From SH-MAG3 sp035461245 (lineage in GTDB: Bacteria; Gemmatimonadota; Gemmatimonadetes; Longimicrobiales; RSA9), in assembly GCA_035461245.1 (NCBI GenBank), contig DATHVP010000008.1, positions 12,657 through 76,656 of the forward strand: 64,000 nt of DNA. Direction: 5' to 3'. Both the position numbers and the translations under genes were made by a program. Below the pieces are notes generated by a model, which was not told where the DNA came from, did no database searches, and saw nothing but the letters and a program-made list of their open reading frames with translations. Position 1 is the first letter of the stretch, and every line of letters begins with the position of its first letter. Positions 8,488 through 15,911 of this stretch are shown one piece after another.

Positions 8488-9186
8488 ATGGACAACAACA
8501 TCGTTGCGCACAGGACTTCCTATGTCGTATCCACCGATGCGCTGCCGGTCATGGGCTGGACCGCAGGCGTTGCCGCGACCTGGGCAGGCGCCGGCGGTGC
8601 CGCCGGTGGCGCCCTCGTAGCCGCGTTCCTCCTCTCCGGGCGCATGCACCCCGACGGCGCCGTGCCCATGACACTGCTGCTCGCCACCGCCGGCAGCCTG
8701 CTCGGGCTCGTTCACGGCGCCGTCCTCGGGTTCATCGGCCGTCATGCTGGCGGCACTGGTGAATTGCGCACCCGCGACAGGGCCTTCGCTGTCTTCGTTG
8801 CCACGGCCGCGGTCCTCGCGTCCATCGCGCTCGCTCTCTGGCTCGTGCTCAGTTCCATCGTCGCCAGGGCCGGCAGCGCCTGGGGCTGGCTCGCCTTCGC
8901 CATCGGGACCCTCGCGGCCCTCGCCGTTGCCGCCCAGGCCTCCGTCATCGGCTGGCATTCCCTCATGACTGCCTTTACCGAGTGGCCGCAGCACCGGCTC
9001 GGTTTTCGCCTCGTGGCCGGATCCTTCACCACCATCACACTCGTGCTGCTCGCCCTGCGCCCCGCATTGCCTGGTACTTCACTCCAACTTCCCATGCTTG
9101 GCTGGATCCTCGTCGCGGGACTTGCCACCATCTGGATCGCGACTCCCGGCATCATCGTCGCACTGCGGTTGCGCCGCACCCGGTGA
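8488..9186 (+). CDS. Membrane protein of unknown function
   Basis: A 232-residue protein with about six hydrophobic helices and no recognisable motif. The start follows a gggagg ribosome binding site. It ends the first + strand cluster, just before a strong hairpin at 9194-9230. Being 46 bases after the slipin gene it is probably co-transcribed with it. No function is proposed. Confidence 0.75.
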   Translation: MDNNIVAHRTSYVVSTDALPVMGWTAGVAATWAGAGGAAGGALVAAFLLSGRMHPDGAVPMTLLLATAGSLLGLVHGAVLGFIGRHAGGTGELRTRDRAFAVFVATAAVLASIALALWLVLSSIVARAGSAWGWLAFAIGTLAALAVAAQASVIGWHSLMTAFTEWPQHRLGFRLVAGSFTTITLVLLALRPALPGTSLQLPMLGWILVAGLATIWIATPGIIVALRLRRTR

Positions 9187-9193
9187 ACCGTGG

Positions 9194-9230
9194 CTACGAC
9201 GCTGTGGGGCATTCCCCCACAGCGTCGTAG
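9194..9230 (+). terminator. Perfect 16-bp hairpin after the redox-complex operon
   Basis: Bases 9194-9209 and 9215-9230 are perfectly complementary with a 5-base loop. It lies directly after the stop at 9186 and before the nirK promoter. It lacks a T-run, so it is either a Rho-assisted terminator, a transcript-stabilising 3' end, or insulation between the two operons. Confidence 0.6.
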
Positions 9231-9286
9231 GGCCAGTCCCCGCACAAGGTTCGGTATGCCTCCCGACGGCGCTCCCGGTCGTAAAA

Positions 9287-9304
9287 TCATACCTTTAGGT
9301 GCGA
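9287..9304 (+). promoter_or_regulatory. Putative Rrf2-type operator upstream of nirK
   Basis: The 18-mer TCATACCTTTAGGTGCGA lies 21 bases before the nirK start. It is an imperfect inverted repeat (TCATACCT / AGGTGCGA, 6 of 8 pairs) and matches 16 of 18 bases with an element upstream of the ctaA operon (18420-18437, - strand). Both operons concern NO metabolism and two Rrf2 regulators are encoded close by, so an NsrR-like repressor is the best candidate to bind here. Confidence 0.6.
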
Positions 9305-9325
9305 AATCAAACACGGGAGGATTTC

Positions 9326-10336
9326 ATGACGAACATGCGAACGATAATGGCTGGTACGGCTGCGGCCGTGGTGATTGGAACGGCGGGCTACGCCATGACG
9401 ACGCAAGGCAGTGAGGAAGTGGAGTACACTGATTTCGGCGTGGTGACCACCACAACCGATCCAGCGTGGGATGCGCGGGTCATGCCGGCGTCCTCGGCGC
9501 CGGTGAAGGAGTTCCGCATCCCGATGACGCACGTGGAGATCGAGATTGCGCCGGGCGTGACGTACGAGGGCTGGACCTTCGGCAACACGGTGCCGGGCCC
9601 GACCATCCGGGTGAACCAGGGGGACCTGGTGAAGGTGACGCTGGTGAATGAGAGCGACATGCCACACAGCATTGACTTCCACTCGGCGCGGATTCCCATG
9701 GACGTGGCGTTCAAGACCATTGGCCCGGGCGAGGAGCTGGAGTTCGAGTTCGTGGCAAACGATCCGGGCGCGTTCATGGTGCACTGCGGCACGCCGCCGG
9801 TCCTGATGCACATCATGCAGGGCATGTACCTGCCGATCATCGTGGACCCGAAGGGTGGCTGGGGCACGCGTGCGGACAAGGAGTTCGTCATCGTGCAGAG
9901 CGAGTTCTACACCCAGGAGCGGGATGGCAGGCATGTCCCCGACTGGAACGCTGCGCTGGCGAAGAACGCGTCATATGTGGTGTTCAACGGCCGTGCGGAC
10001 CAGTACCAGGCCGCGCCGCTGGAGGTGGACGTGGGTGACCGGGTCCGGTTCTTCGTGGTCAACGCCGGCCCGAGCGTGCACAGTGACTTCCACGTGGTGG
10101 GCGCCGTTTTCGACCGGGTCTACCCTGGCGGCAATCCGAAGCACGTCATCGAGACGGTCCAGACGTGGACGGTCCCGGTGGGTGGCGGTGCGGTGTTCGA
10201 GACTGAGTTCAATGCCGGCGCCAGCGGTGAGGGTGTATACGCCTTCGTGACACATGCCTTCGCGGACGCGAGCAAGGGTGCGGTGGGCCTGGTCAAGGTC
10301 GGCCAGCCGACCATCGCGGCGGGCATGTCCCACTGA
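9326..10336 (+). CDS. nirK: Copper-containing nitrite reductase NirK
   Basis: A 336-residue periplasmic two-cupredoxin nitrite reductase that makes NO from nitrite. Type-1 copper ligands are H114, C154, H162 and M167 (HCGTPPVLMHIMQGM); type-2 ligands are H119, H153 and H310 (VTHAF). The catalytic Asp/His pair is D117 and H256 (FHVVG). The HCGTPP-type loop is that of the clade-II/thermophile-like NirK rather than the classical proteobacterial form with its longer loop. An N-terminal hydrophobic export segment is present. The ATG at 9326 is preferred over an upstream codon because of the gggagg ribosome binding site at 9315-9320. A putative Rrf2 operator lies just upstream, and an Rrf2 regulator follows. 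Confidence 0.95.
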   Translation: MTNMRTIMAGTAAAVVIGTAGYAMTTQGSEEVEYTDFGVVTTTTDPAWDARVMPASSAPVKEFRIPMTHVEIEIAPGVTYEGWTFGNTVPGPTIRVNQGDLVKVTLVNESDMPHSIDFHSARIPMDVAFKTIGPGEELEFEFVANDPGAFMVHCGTPPVLMHIMQGMYLPIIVDPKGGWGTRADKEFVIVQSEFYTQERDGRHVPDWNAALAKNASYVVFNGRADQYQAAPLEVDVGDRVRFFVVNAGPSVHSDFHVVGAVFDRVYPGGNPKHVIETVQTWTVPVGGGAVFETEFNAGASGEGVYAFVTHAFADASKGAVGLVKVGQPTIAAGMSH

Positions 10337-10387
10337 GGCAGCGGGGTCGCACCGGAGACGGTGCGGCCCTCTCCATCCGGAGGATCC

Positions 10388-10855
10388 ATGAATACCCGAA
10401 CCACACCGGCGCCGACGGCCTGGCGCATGATCTCACAGACGGCGGAATACGCGCTGCGGGTGGTGCTGTACCTGGCGGCGCGGCCGGCGGGCGAGCGGGT
10501 CGGCGCATCACGGGTGGCGGCAGAGCTGGGCATACCAGAGCGCTACCTCGCCCGGGTGATGAATGCGCTGGCCCGGGACGGCGTGCTCCTGTCGGCCCGG
10601 GGTGCCCAGGGTGGTTTCAGCCTGGCTGTCCTGCCAGCGGCGCTGACGCTGGGCGCGGTGGTGGCGCCGTTCGACGCGGTGGGCCAGGCCCCGCAGTGCC
10701 TGCTGCGGGAGCAGCGGTGTGACCCGTCCGATCCGTGCCTCGCCCACGAGCACTGGCACTGTATAGCCGGCGGGGTGCGGCACTTCTTCCAGACAACGAC
10801 AATTGCGGACCTGCTGGGTGACGAGCTCACGTCGCCATTGGCGCTCCGGCACTAA
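10388..10855 (+). CDS. Rrf2-family FeS transcriptional regulator (NsrR-like)
   Basis: A 155-residue protein with the Rrf2 winged helix (ISQTAEYALRVVLYLAA ... RYLARVMNALARDGVLLSARGAQGGF) and three C-terminal cysteines C104-x6-C111-x5-C117, the FeS-ligand set of NsrR/IscR-type sensors. Its position directly after nirK and the operator-like palindrome upstream suggest an NO-responsive repressor that controls this unit. The start at 10388 has a GGAGG at 10379-10383; an internal ATG at 10427 is less likely. It is a paralogue of the regulator at 20749. Confidence 0.9.
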   Translation: MNTRTTPAPTAWRMISQTAEYALRVVLYLAARPAGERVGASRVAAELGIPERYLARVMNALARDGVLLSARGAQGGFSLAVLPAALTLGAVVAPFDAVGQAPQCLLREQRCDPSDPCLAHEHWHCIAGGVRHFFQTTTIADLLGDELTSPLALRH

Positions 10856-10871
10856 TCAGAGAGTGACGACA

Positions 10872-11072
10872 ATGAACGCAGTCGAGATAGCGCAGCTTCC
10901 GGTGAACGAGACAATCCGTCGCTACCCGTCGGCCGTTGAGCTGTTCAACCGCTACGGCATCGACGCCTGCTGTGGTGGCGACGCACCGGTCCGTGAGGCA
11001 GCCGTTCGCGATGGGGCGGACGCCGACGCACTGATGGCGGAACTGCTGCAACTCGTGGAGGCGGGCGCGTGA
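10872..11072 (+). CDS. DUF542 protein (ScdA/RIC N-terminal domain alone)
   Basis: A 66-residue protein that is only the N-terminal domain of the RIC/ScdA FeS-repair proteins: the pattern 'P-x-ETIRRYPSAVELFNRYGID-ACCGG' with the paired cysteines is typical. The hemerythrin-like di-iron domain that usually follows is missing. In denitrifiers this domain is linked to repair of, or resistance to, NO damage to iron centres. It sits between the Rrf2 gene and the cupin gene, overlapping the latter by GTGA. Confidence 0.85.
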   Translation: MNAVEIAQLPVNETIRRYPSAVELFNRYGIDACCGGDAPVREAAVRDGADADALMAELLQLVEAGA

Positions 11073-11380
11073 GGGTGCTGTCATCAGGGCCCGGCCAGCG
11101 GGATGAGCGGCCGGCCACGGAGATCCTGCACGACGAGGCGAGTGTCCGGGTCGTGATGTTCCACCTGAAGCCAGGGCAGCAGGTGCGGCCGCACACGAGC
11201 CCCAGCAGCGTGCTGGTGACGGTGCTGTCGGGCCACGGCGAGTTCACCGGCGCAGACGACGCAACGGAGCTGAACGCCGGTGACTCCGCAGTCTATGAGC
11301 CGGGTGAGGTGCACGGCATGGTGGCCGGCACCGAGCCGTTGCGGTTCCTGGCCATTATCACCCCGCGCCCCGGAGGCTGA
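11069..11380 (+). CDS. Small cupin-domain protein
   Basis: A 103-residue single cupin (HLKPGQQVRPHTSPSSVLVTVLSGHGEF ... GDSAVYEPGEVHGMVAGTEP) with His residues placed for metal binding. It starts at GTG 11069, overlapping the preceding stop (GTGA), so it is translationally coupled. Its role in the nirK unit is unknown; small cupins in such loci may bind a metal or sense a ligand. Confidence 0.8.
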   Translation: MRVLSSGPGQRDERPATEILHDEASVRVVMFHLKPGQQVRPHTSPSSVLVTVLSGHGEFTGADDATELNAGDSAVYEPGEVHGMVAGTEPLRFLAIITPRPGG

Positions 11381-11383
11381 GCG

Positions 11384-12607
11384 ATGAAGCCGGACATTGC
11401 TGCCGCAGACTTCAGCCAGGCGCCCTACCTGGTCATCTGGGAGACGACACGCTCGTGCGACCTGGCGTGCAAGCACTGCCGTGCAGAGGCCGTAACCAAC
11501 CGGCATCCGCTTGAATTGACGACGGCGGAAGCGAAGCGGATGATGGATGACGTCCGGCGCTTTGGCCGGCCCCTGTTCGTCCTGACCGGCGGCGACCCGC
11601 TGAAGCGGCCTGACGTGGTTGAACTGGTGGAGTACGGCACGTCCATCGGCCTGCGCATGGCGATGACGCCCTCCGGTACGCCGCTCATGACGGAGCCCGT
11701 GCTGCGGCAGCTGAAGGACGCCGGCCTGGCGCGGCTGGCCGTGAGCCTGGACGGCTCGACGCCCGCCATCCATGACGCGTTCCGCGGCGTAGACGGCTCC
11801 TGGGACTGGACCATCAACATGCTGCGGACCGCCCGCGAGATCGGGCTTACGACGCAGGTCAACACCACCGTCAGCCTGCACAACCTCACGGATTTCGACG
11901 CCCTCTGCGAGCTCATGGTAGGGCTGGGCATCACGCTGTGGAGCGTCTTCTTCCTGGTCCCCACGGGCCGTGCCAAGGCCGACGACGTGGCCAGCGCTGA
12001 CGAGTTCGAGCATGTCTTCAACCGGATGTACGACCTGTCGAAGACGGCGCCGTTCGACATCAAGAGCACGGCGGCGCCGCAGTACCGGCGAGTGATCCTG
12101 CAGCGGCAGGTCGCGGAGCGGCGGGCGGGCGGGCGGTCCGAGGCTCCGTCGCCCATGACCGCCGGGGTCGGCTTCTCGCTGGCCGACGGGGTCGGGCGTT
12201 CGAAGGGTGTAAATGATGGCGACGGATTCGTCTTCATCAGCCACACCGGCGCCATCTGCCCGTCAGGCTTCCTGCCGCTGGCAGCGGGCAATGTGCGCAT
12301 GCACGACGTGGTGGATGTCTACCGCAATTCACCGATGTTCGTGGCGCTGCGGGATCGTGACCAGTTGAAGGGCAAGTGCGGCGTCTGCGAATACCGCGAC
12401 GTGTGCGGCGGCAGCCGCGCCCGGGCCTACGCCGTGACCGGTGACATGCTGGAGTCGGAGCCGTTCTGCAGCCACGTCCCCGCGCGCTACCGGCGCATGG
12501 TGGAAGAAGGGACGGCGGAGCCCGTGGAGGAGTACTTCGCCCGGCGCACTGGCGGCCCCGCCGCCGGTCCGGCGACGGTACCCGTGGCCATGGCCAGCCG
12601 TCGCTGA
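11384..12607 (+). CDS. Radical SAM/SPASM protein, NirJ/AhbD-like
   Basis: A 407-residue radical SAM enzyme with the CxxxCxxC motif C25-x3-C29-x2-C32 (CDLACKHC), a TGGDPL motif and a C-terminal auxiliary cluster region (CPSG, CGVCEYRDVCGGSRARAY, then a last Cys). The organisation is that of the tetrapyrrole-modifying NirJ/AhbC/AhbD group and the related TIGR04053 family. NirJ makes haem d1 for NirS, but this locus has the copper enzyme NirK and no other d1 genes, so haem b formation by the AhbD route or another modification is more likely. It is the last gene of the nirK unit, 3 bases after the cupin. Confidence 0.85.
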   Translation: MKPDIAAADFSQAPYLVIWETTRSCDLACKHCRAEAVTNRHPLELTTAEAKRMMDDVRRFGRPLFVLTGGDPLKRPDVVELVEYGTSIGLRMAMTPSGTPLMTEPVLRQLKDAGLARLAVSLDGSTPAIHDAFRGVDGSWDWTINMLRTAREIGLTTQVNTTVSLHNLTDFDALCELMVGLGITLWSVFFLVPTGRAKADDVASADEFEHVFNRMYDLSKTAPFDIKSTAAPQYRRVILQRQVAERRAGGRSEAPSPMTAGVGFSLADGVGRSKGVNDGDGFVFISHTGAICPSGFLPLAAGNVRMHDVVDVYRNSPMFVALRDRDQLKGKCGVCEYRDVCGGSRARAYAVTGDMLESEPFCSHVPARYRRMVEEGTAEPVEEYFARRTGGPAAGPATVPVAMASRR

Positions 12608-12632
12608 CGATGTAAGGAAGGTGCGAGGAGGG

Positions 12633-12665
12633 CGGGGAGCCTGCCGCGAGACGGCCGGCTCCCCG
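12633..12665. terminator. Bidirectional terminator candidate
   Basis: An inverted repeat CGGGGAGCC (12633-12641) / GGCTCCCCG (12657-12665), extended by an inner GCCG/CGGC, lies between the convergent radical SAM gene (stop 12607) and the cytochrome c gene (stop 12671). It has no long T-run but its place suits a shared terminator. Confidence 0.6.
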
Positions 12666-12670
12666 TTGTA

Positions 12671-13090
12671 TCAGCGGCTGACGGCGTAGACGTAGGCCGC
12701 GACCTGACGGATCTGGTCCTCGGAGAGGGGTGCGCCGCCCATGGCCGGCATGGGTGCAGGGAACTGCACGGGCTGAGCGACGCCCTCGCGGATGACCCTG
12801 ACGATCTCGTCGAACGAGCCGTCGGTGTTCAGCCACTCCCCGTCATTCAGGGCTGGCGCCAGTGGGCTGCCCGTGGCGTTCCTGCCATGACAGGTGAAGC
12901 ACGTCTGCTGGTTGAACACCTGCTGGCCGGCCGCCACCATGTCCTGCGTCACGCCTTCCGGCAGTTCCACCATGGGCAGCGCACCGTTGCCTGCAGCACT
13001 CCCCCCCGTGGTGCCCGGCGTGCTGTCGTCTGCGCCACCGCACGCGGTGACCATGGCTACCGCCATCAGCGCGGCTGTACGTCGCAACAT
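12671..13090 (-). CDS. Monohaem cytochrome c lipoprotein
   Basis: A 139-residue protein with a lipobox (MVTACGG), a low-complexity Gly/Ala/Thr linker, and a class-I cytochrome c domain: CFTCH haem site and a 'PAPMPAMGG' segment with Met as likely sixth ligand. It is a small membrane-tethered electron carrier, and a natural donor for NirK or for the CuA site of the haem-copper reductase nearby. It is the last gene of the long - strand operon that begins with ctaA. Confidence 0.85.
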   Translation of the reverse strand: MLRRTAALMAVAMVTACGGADDSTPGTTGGSAAGNGALPMVELPEGVTQDMVAAGQQVFNQQTCFTCHGRNATGSPLAPALNDGEWLNTDGSFDEIVRVIREGVAQPVQFPAPMPAMGGAPLSEDQIRQVAAYVYAVSR

Positions 13091-13137
13091 TGCGTCTTCC
13101 TCCAGTTGTTACAGGATGGCCCGCCATCCGGCGGGTC

Positions 13138-13593
13138 TCAGAACCGTTCTCCGCGAGCCTCCCGCAGGTGGCTGCCGACGGGACGGATACGAGGCCACAT
13201 GGCCACGAAATACACGGCAATGCCCACGACCTGGCCAAGACCCCCGGCCACGATGATCCATGGCAGCACCGTGGCCTCGCTCCAGGCGCGGGCCGCCTCC
13301 GCGACGAAGCGGGCGCCGGTGGCGAGGGCGAGGACCCAGTAGGCGATGCTGACACGCCCGGGTGAATAGAGCGTGTCGTCCTTCGGCGGCCGCGGGAACA
13401 GCCACAGGGCTACGCCGAAGATGAGGAACATGACGAAGCCTACGAGTATGGCGTGGGCGTGGGCCGACACGAGGTGCGGATGCGGCCAGACCCCGAACAG
13501 CTCGCGTCGCACCAGGAGCCATGCACCCAGGACGAGCCCGGCAAAGAGGAAGCCGATGCCCGTCTTGATGAAGCGGCGTACGAGAGTGTACAT
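13138..13593 (-). CDS. Four-TM membrane protein with haem-copper-oxidase-like His pattern
   Basis: A 151-residue protein with four predicted helices. The second contains 'HPHLVSAHAHAILVGFVMFLIFGVALWLFPRP' in spaced form, a His-rich motif typical of fragments related to subunit I of cbb3 oxidase/NorB or of NnrS. It is far too short for a complete oxidase subunit. It may bind haem or metal in the membrane and act in NO response or in assembly. It lies between the DUF2249 gene and the cytochrome c gene of the same operon. Confidence 0.75.
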   Translation of the reverse strand: MYTLVRRFIKTGIGFLFAGLVLGAWLLVRRELFGVWPHPHLVSAHAHAILVGFVMFLIFGVALWLFPRPPKDDTLYSPGRVSIAYWVLALATGARFVAEAARAWSEATVLPWIIVAGGLGQVVGIAVYFVAMWPRIRPVGSHLREARGERF

Positions 13594-13608
13594 GGCTCCT
13601 GCAGAGGC

Positions 13609-13851
13609 TCAGGAGGCCCTGGTCACGAGCACGCGCCAGGTCTCAGGGCCGTCCTCCAGGTACTCGAAGGCGAAGCTGTCGTCGCCCCGGGTGGCGCGCA
13701 GGGTGTAGTACATGCACTTCGGGTCATGGTCCACGGTCAGGCGCATGGCCTGGCCGGCAGGCAGGGCTTCGTACGCGTCCATGATCCGGTCGTACCTGTC
13801 CTTCGGTTCTACTGCGCGGACGTCCACGTCCACGGGTGTGGCAATGCTCAT
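13609..13851 (-). CDS. DUF2249 protein
   Basis: An 80-residue single DUF2249 domain: 'VDVRAVEPKDRYDRIMDAYE..L..G..MRLTVDHDPKCMYY', then 'FAFEYLEDGPETWRVLVTR'. The family is common in denitrification and NO-stress clusters; its biochemical role is unsettled. The start at 13851 overlaps the stop of the TIM-barrel gene (ATGA), so it belongs to the same operon. Three more DUF2249 domains lie upstream in the operon. Confidence 0.85.
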   Translation of the reverse strand: MSIATPVDVDVRAVEPKDRYDRIMDAYEALPAGQAMRLTVDHDPKCMYYTLRATRGDDSFAFEYLEDGPETWRVLVTRAS

Positions 13852-14546
13852 TGTCCCGTCCCTGTGAGTGTGAGAGGCGCGCTGGCGGCCCTGTCGCCGC
13901 TGCTGCCGCAGCCCCAGCCGCCCCGCCGGCCGAGCCAGCCTGCCCACGCGACTCGATACCTATGGGAGCTGGGCGTGACGATGAGGGGCCCTGCGTAACC
14001 GGCGAGTGCCAGCACCCGCAGGGTCGCGCCGATGCCCCGGCCGTCCTGCAGGGCCGTCTCCGGCCCGCCGCCGACCAGGCGGATGCAAACAGGACCCCCG
14101 TTGTGTCGGCTGATCCGCTCCGCATCGGAGGCCGGATCCATCACGGAATCGTCCACCTGCCATGCGAACGGCACGGTGGCGGGGAGGAGCGGCAGCCACC
14201 CGTCCGCGGGGCCATGCATGAGTGGCAGTGCCGTGACACCCGCAGCCATCGCAACACTCGCTGCTGCCACCGCGGCCTCATTGTCGTGGCCACGGTCCAG
14301 CACCAGGGGCACCGCCAGCCGGCGCGCTACCACGGTCGCCAGTGCGGTATGGGCCTCGTCGGCCAGGATGGACGTCAGTCTGACGCCCTCGCCCAGGTCC
14401 GCGTCGTCAACATGCCCCAGGCTATCAAACGCCGTGACATCCGACGTGCTCACCTCGAGGGCCAGCAGTCCCCGCCGGGCGCATGACTCCGCCAGTTCGG
14501 CCACAGTGGCATGTGGGTCAGCGCCGGAGCCGAGTCCGAGACGCAT
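13848..14546 (-). CDS. Predicted TIM-barrel protein (sugar-isomerase-like), function unknown
   Basis: A 232-residue protein. Segments such as 'RLGLGSGADPHATVAELAES', 'LALEVSTSDV' and 'GIGATLRVLALAGYAGPLIV' suggest a xylose-isomerase-like TIM barrel, but the usual metal-ligand Glu/His set could not be placed. It is coupled to both neighbours by overlaps (TGATG at the start, ATGA at the end) inside a DUF2249/NO cluster. The family call is tentative; the C-terminus is Gly/Arg-rich and probably unstructured. Confidence 0.65.
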   Translation of the reverse strand: MRLGLGSGADPHATVAELAESCARRGLLALEVSTSDVTAFDSLGHVDDADLGEGVRLTSILADEAHTALATVVARRLAVPLVLDRGHDNEAAVAAASVAMAAGVTALPLMHGPADGWLPLLPATVPFAWQVDDSVMDPASDAERISRHNGGPVCIRLVGGGPETALQDGRGIGATLRVLALAGYAGPLIVTPSSHRYRVAWAGWLGRRGGWGCGSSGDRAASAPLTLTGTGQ

Positions 14547-14785
14547 CAGAGCGTCCGGCTGATCTGCACGGCCCACACCGTGGGGCCCTGCTCCAGGTAC
14601 TCCCAGCCGAATGTGCCGGCGTGCTCGTACTCGAACTGGAACCGCAGCGGCTTCGGGTCGTGGTCGTTGACCAGGACGAATGCCTCACCCGGCTCCAGCG
14701 ACTTGAACGTGTCGAAGATGGCGGGATGCTTCTCCCGCGGCGGGATGGGGCGGACGTCGAGTATGCGTGCTGTCGTGCTCATCAT
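14546..14785 (-). CDS. DUF2249 protein
   Basis: A 79-residue single DUF2249 domain with the full family signature: LDVRPIPPREKHPAIFDTF, then NDHDPKPLRFQF and FGWEYLEQGPTVWAVQI. The start ATG at 14785 overlaps the upstream stop (ATGA); a second ATG follows at once. It is one of three genes for such domains in this operon. Confidence 0.88.
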   Translation of the reverse strand: MMSTTARILDVRPIPPREKHPAIFDTFKSLEPGEAFVLVNDHDPKPLRFQFEYEHAGTFGWEYLEQGPTVWAVQISRTL

Positions 14786-15603
14786 GTATCTCCCGTGCGT
14801 CGAATGAACAGTCGGACGAGGTCGGGACCCTGTTCCCGGACCTCGTGCTGAAAGCCCCGCTCTTCCAGCAGCGGGATGAGGAACTGAGGCACGCGGACGT
14901 TCAGCTGCACCAGTGTGCCGCCGGGCGGCAGCTGCTCCAGTGCGGCCAGCGTCCGCATCATCGGTTCGGGCGGCTCCAGGCCGCGTACGTCGAGGACGAC
15001 GACGTCGTCGGGCATGTCACCGGCGTCCTCCGCCTGCGCGGTGGCGGCCGGGGCGGCGGCCGCAGCCGTCGCACTGTAGAAGTGGATGACCCAGTCGTCG
15101 GCCGCCCGCTGCTCCGTCCAGTGCAGGAACCCCCGCTTCGCCAGCACGGCATAGAGGGGAACGGGCTCGAAGATGGCACGCAGCACGAACGCGCCGTCGT
15201 CCGGCACCTCGCGGACCGCGTCCATGATGAGGCTGAACGGCTCGCGCCCGGCGCGGAGCTCGTCCCTGACGTCCAGTGTCACCGTCCGTTCCGCCGGGAT
15301 CATCGCCAGTTCCCACGGCATGGCCGCGGGCGAAGTCTTCTCCGTCAACGGTCCTCCTGTCATGTCCTCCGCTTCTTCCTCCGGCACCGGTGCACCGGCA
15401 TGTTCGTTCAGGCGTGCCAGCAGTAGCGAGCAGTCCACGCCGCCCATGCGGGCGGCCTGTTCCACCGTGACCAGCCGGGTCATGATTCGCCGCATGGTCG
15501 GGTTGCGCAGGCGCTCGAACGCAGGCGACAACTCGATGAAGACGTCAATCAGCGTCTCGTCCCCCGCCAGGACCGCCGACACCCGGTCACTGCCGGCAAT
15601 CAC
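14782..15603 (-). CDS. DUF1858-DUF2249-DUF2249 fusion protein
   Basis: A 273-residue protein. The N-terminal ~70 residues ('LIDVFIELSPAFERLRNPTMRR ... TVEQAARMGGVD') look like DUF1858, a domain found with hybrid-cluster proteins. Two DUF2249 domains follow ('LDVRDELRAGREPFSLIM' and 'LDVRGLEPPEPMMRTL'), joined by an Ala-rich linker. The start is GTG 15603, which overlaps the stop of the DUF59 gene (GTGA); no in-frame ATG fits. Tight coupling to an FeS-assembly factor suggests a role in FeS or NO chemistry, but this is inference. Confidence 0.82.
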   Translation of the reverse strand: MIAGSDRVSAVLAGDETLIDVFIELSPAFERLRNPTMRRIMTRLVTVEQAARMGGVDCSLLLARLNEHAGAPVPEEEAEDMTGGPLTEKTSPAAMPWELAMIPAERTVTLDVRDELRAGREPFSLIMDAVREVPDDGAFVLRAIFEPVPLYAVLAKRGFLHWTEQRAADDWVIHFYSATAAAAAPAATAQAEDAGDMPDDVVVLDVRGLEPPEPMMRTLAALEQLPPGGTLVQLNVRVPQFLIPLLEERGFQHEVREQGPDLVRLFIRRTGDT

Positions 15604-15911
15604 CAGCCATCTTCCTGGATGAGGCCGGGATGCCACTGGGGATCCCAGACCAGGCATGGGTGCACGTCGCCCACGCCCTCGACGGCGTGGACCGCCTGCA
15701 GGATCGCGTTGGTGATGTGCTCCTCCAGCGGACAGCCCGGCGTCGTCAGCGTGTATGTCACGATCACCGTGGAGCCCTCCACCACGACGTCGTAGACGAG
15801 GCCCAGCGTGACGATGTCCAGGCCGATCTCGGGGTCAATGACCGTGCGCAGCGCATCCATGACCACGCGCTCGTCCGGCGTGGCGGCAACTGGCTCAGCG
15901 GGCAGCGTCAT
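15600..15911 (-). CDS. DUF59/MIP18-family FeS assembly factor (SufT/PaaD-like)
   Basis: A 103-residue single DUF59 domain ('MDALRTVIDPEIGLDIVTLG' ... 'TLTTPGCPLEEHI' ... 'VHPCLVWDPQW'). The family helps FeS cluster maturation. It overlaps the membrane protein upstream (ATGA) and the DUF1858/DUF2249 gene downstream (GTGA). Within a nitrogen-oxide island it fits repair of NO-damaged clusters. Confidence 0.88.
   Translation of the reverse strand: MTLPAEPVAATPDERVVMDALRTVIDPEIGLDIVTLGLVYDVVVEGSTVIVTYTLTTPGCPLEEHITNAILQAVHAVEGVGDVHPCLVWDPQWHPGLIQEDGW

Noticed and set aside
6504..8501. A 665-residue open frame on the - strand over the NrfD and slipin genes
   Set aside because: Both + strand genes are recognisable families; the antisense product shows only charged low-complexity sequence.
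11384..12607. Haem d1 biosynthesis (nirJ) as the role of the radical SAM gene
   Set aside because: No nirS or other d1 genes are seen and the nitrite reductase is the copper type, so the symbol nirJ was not assigned.
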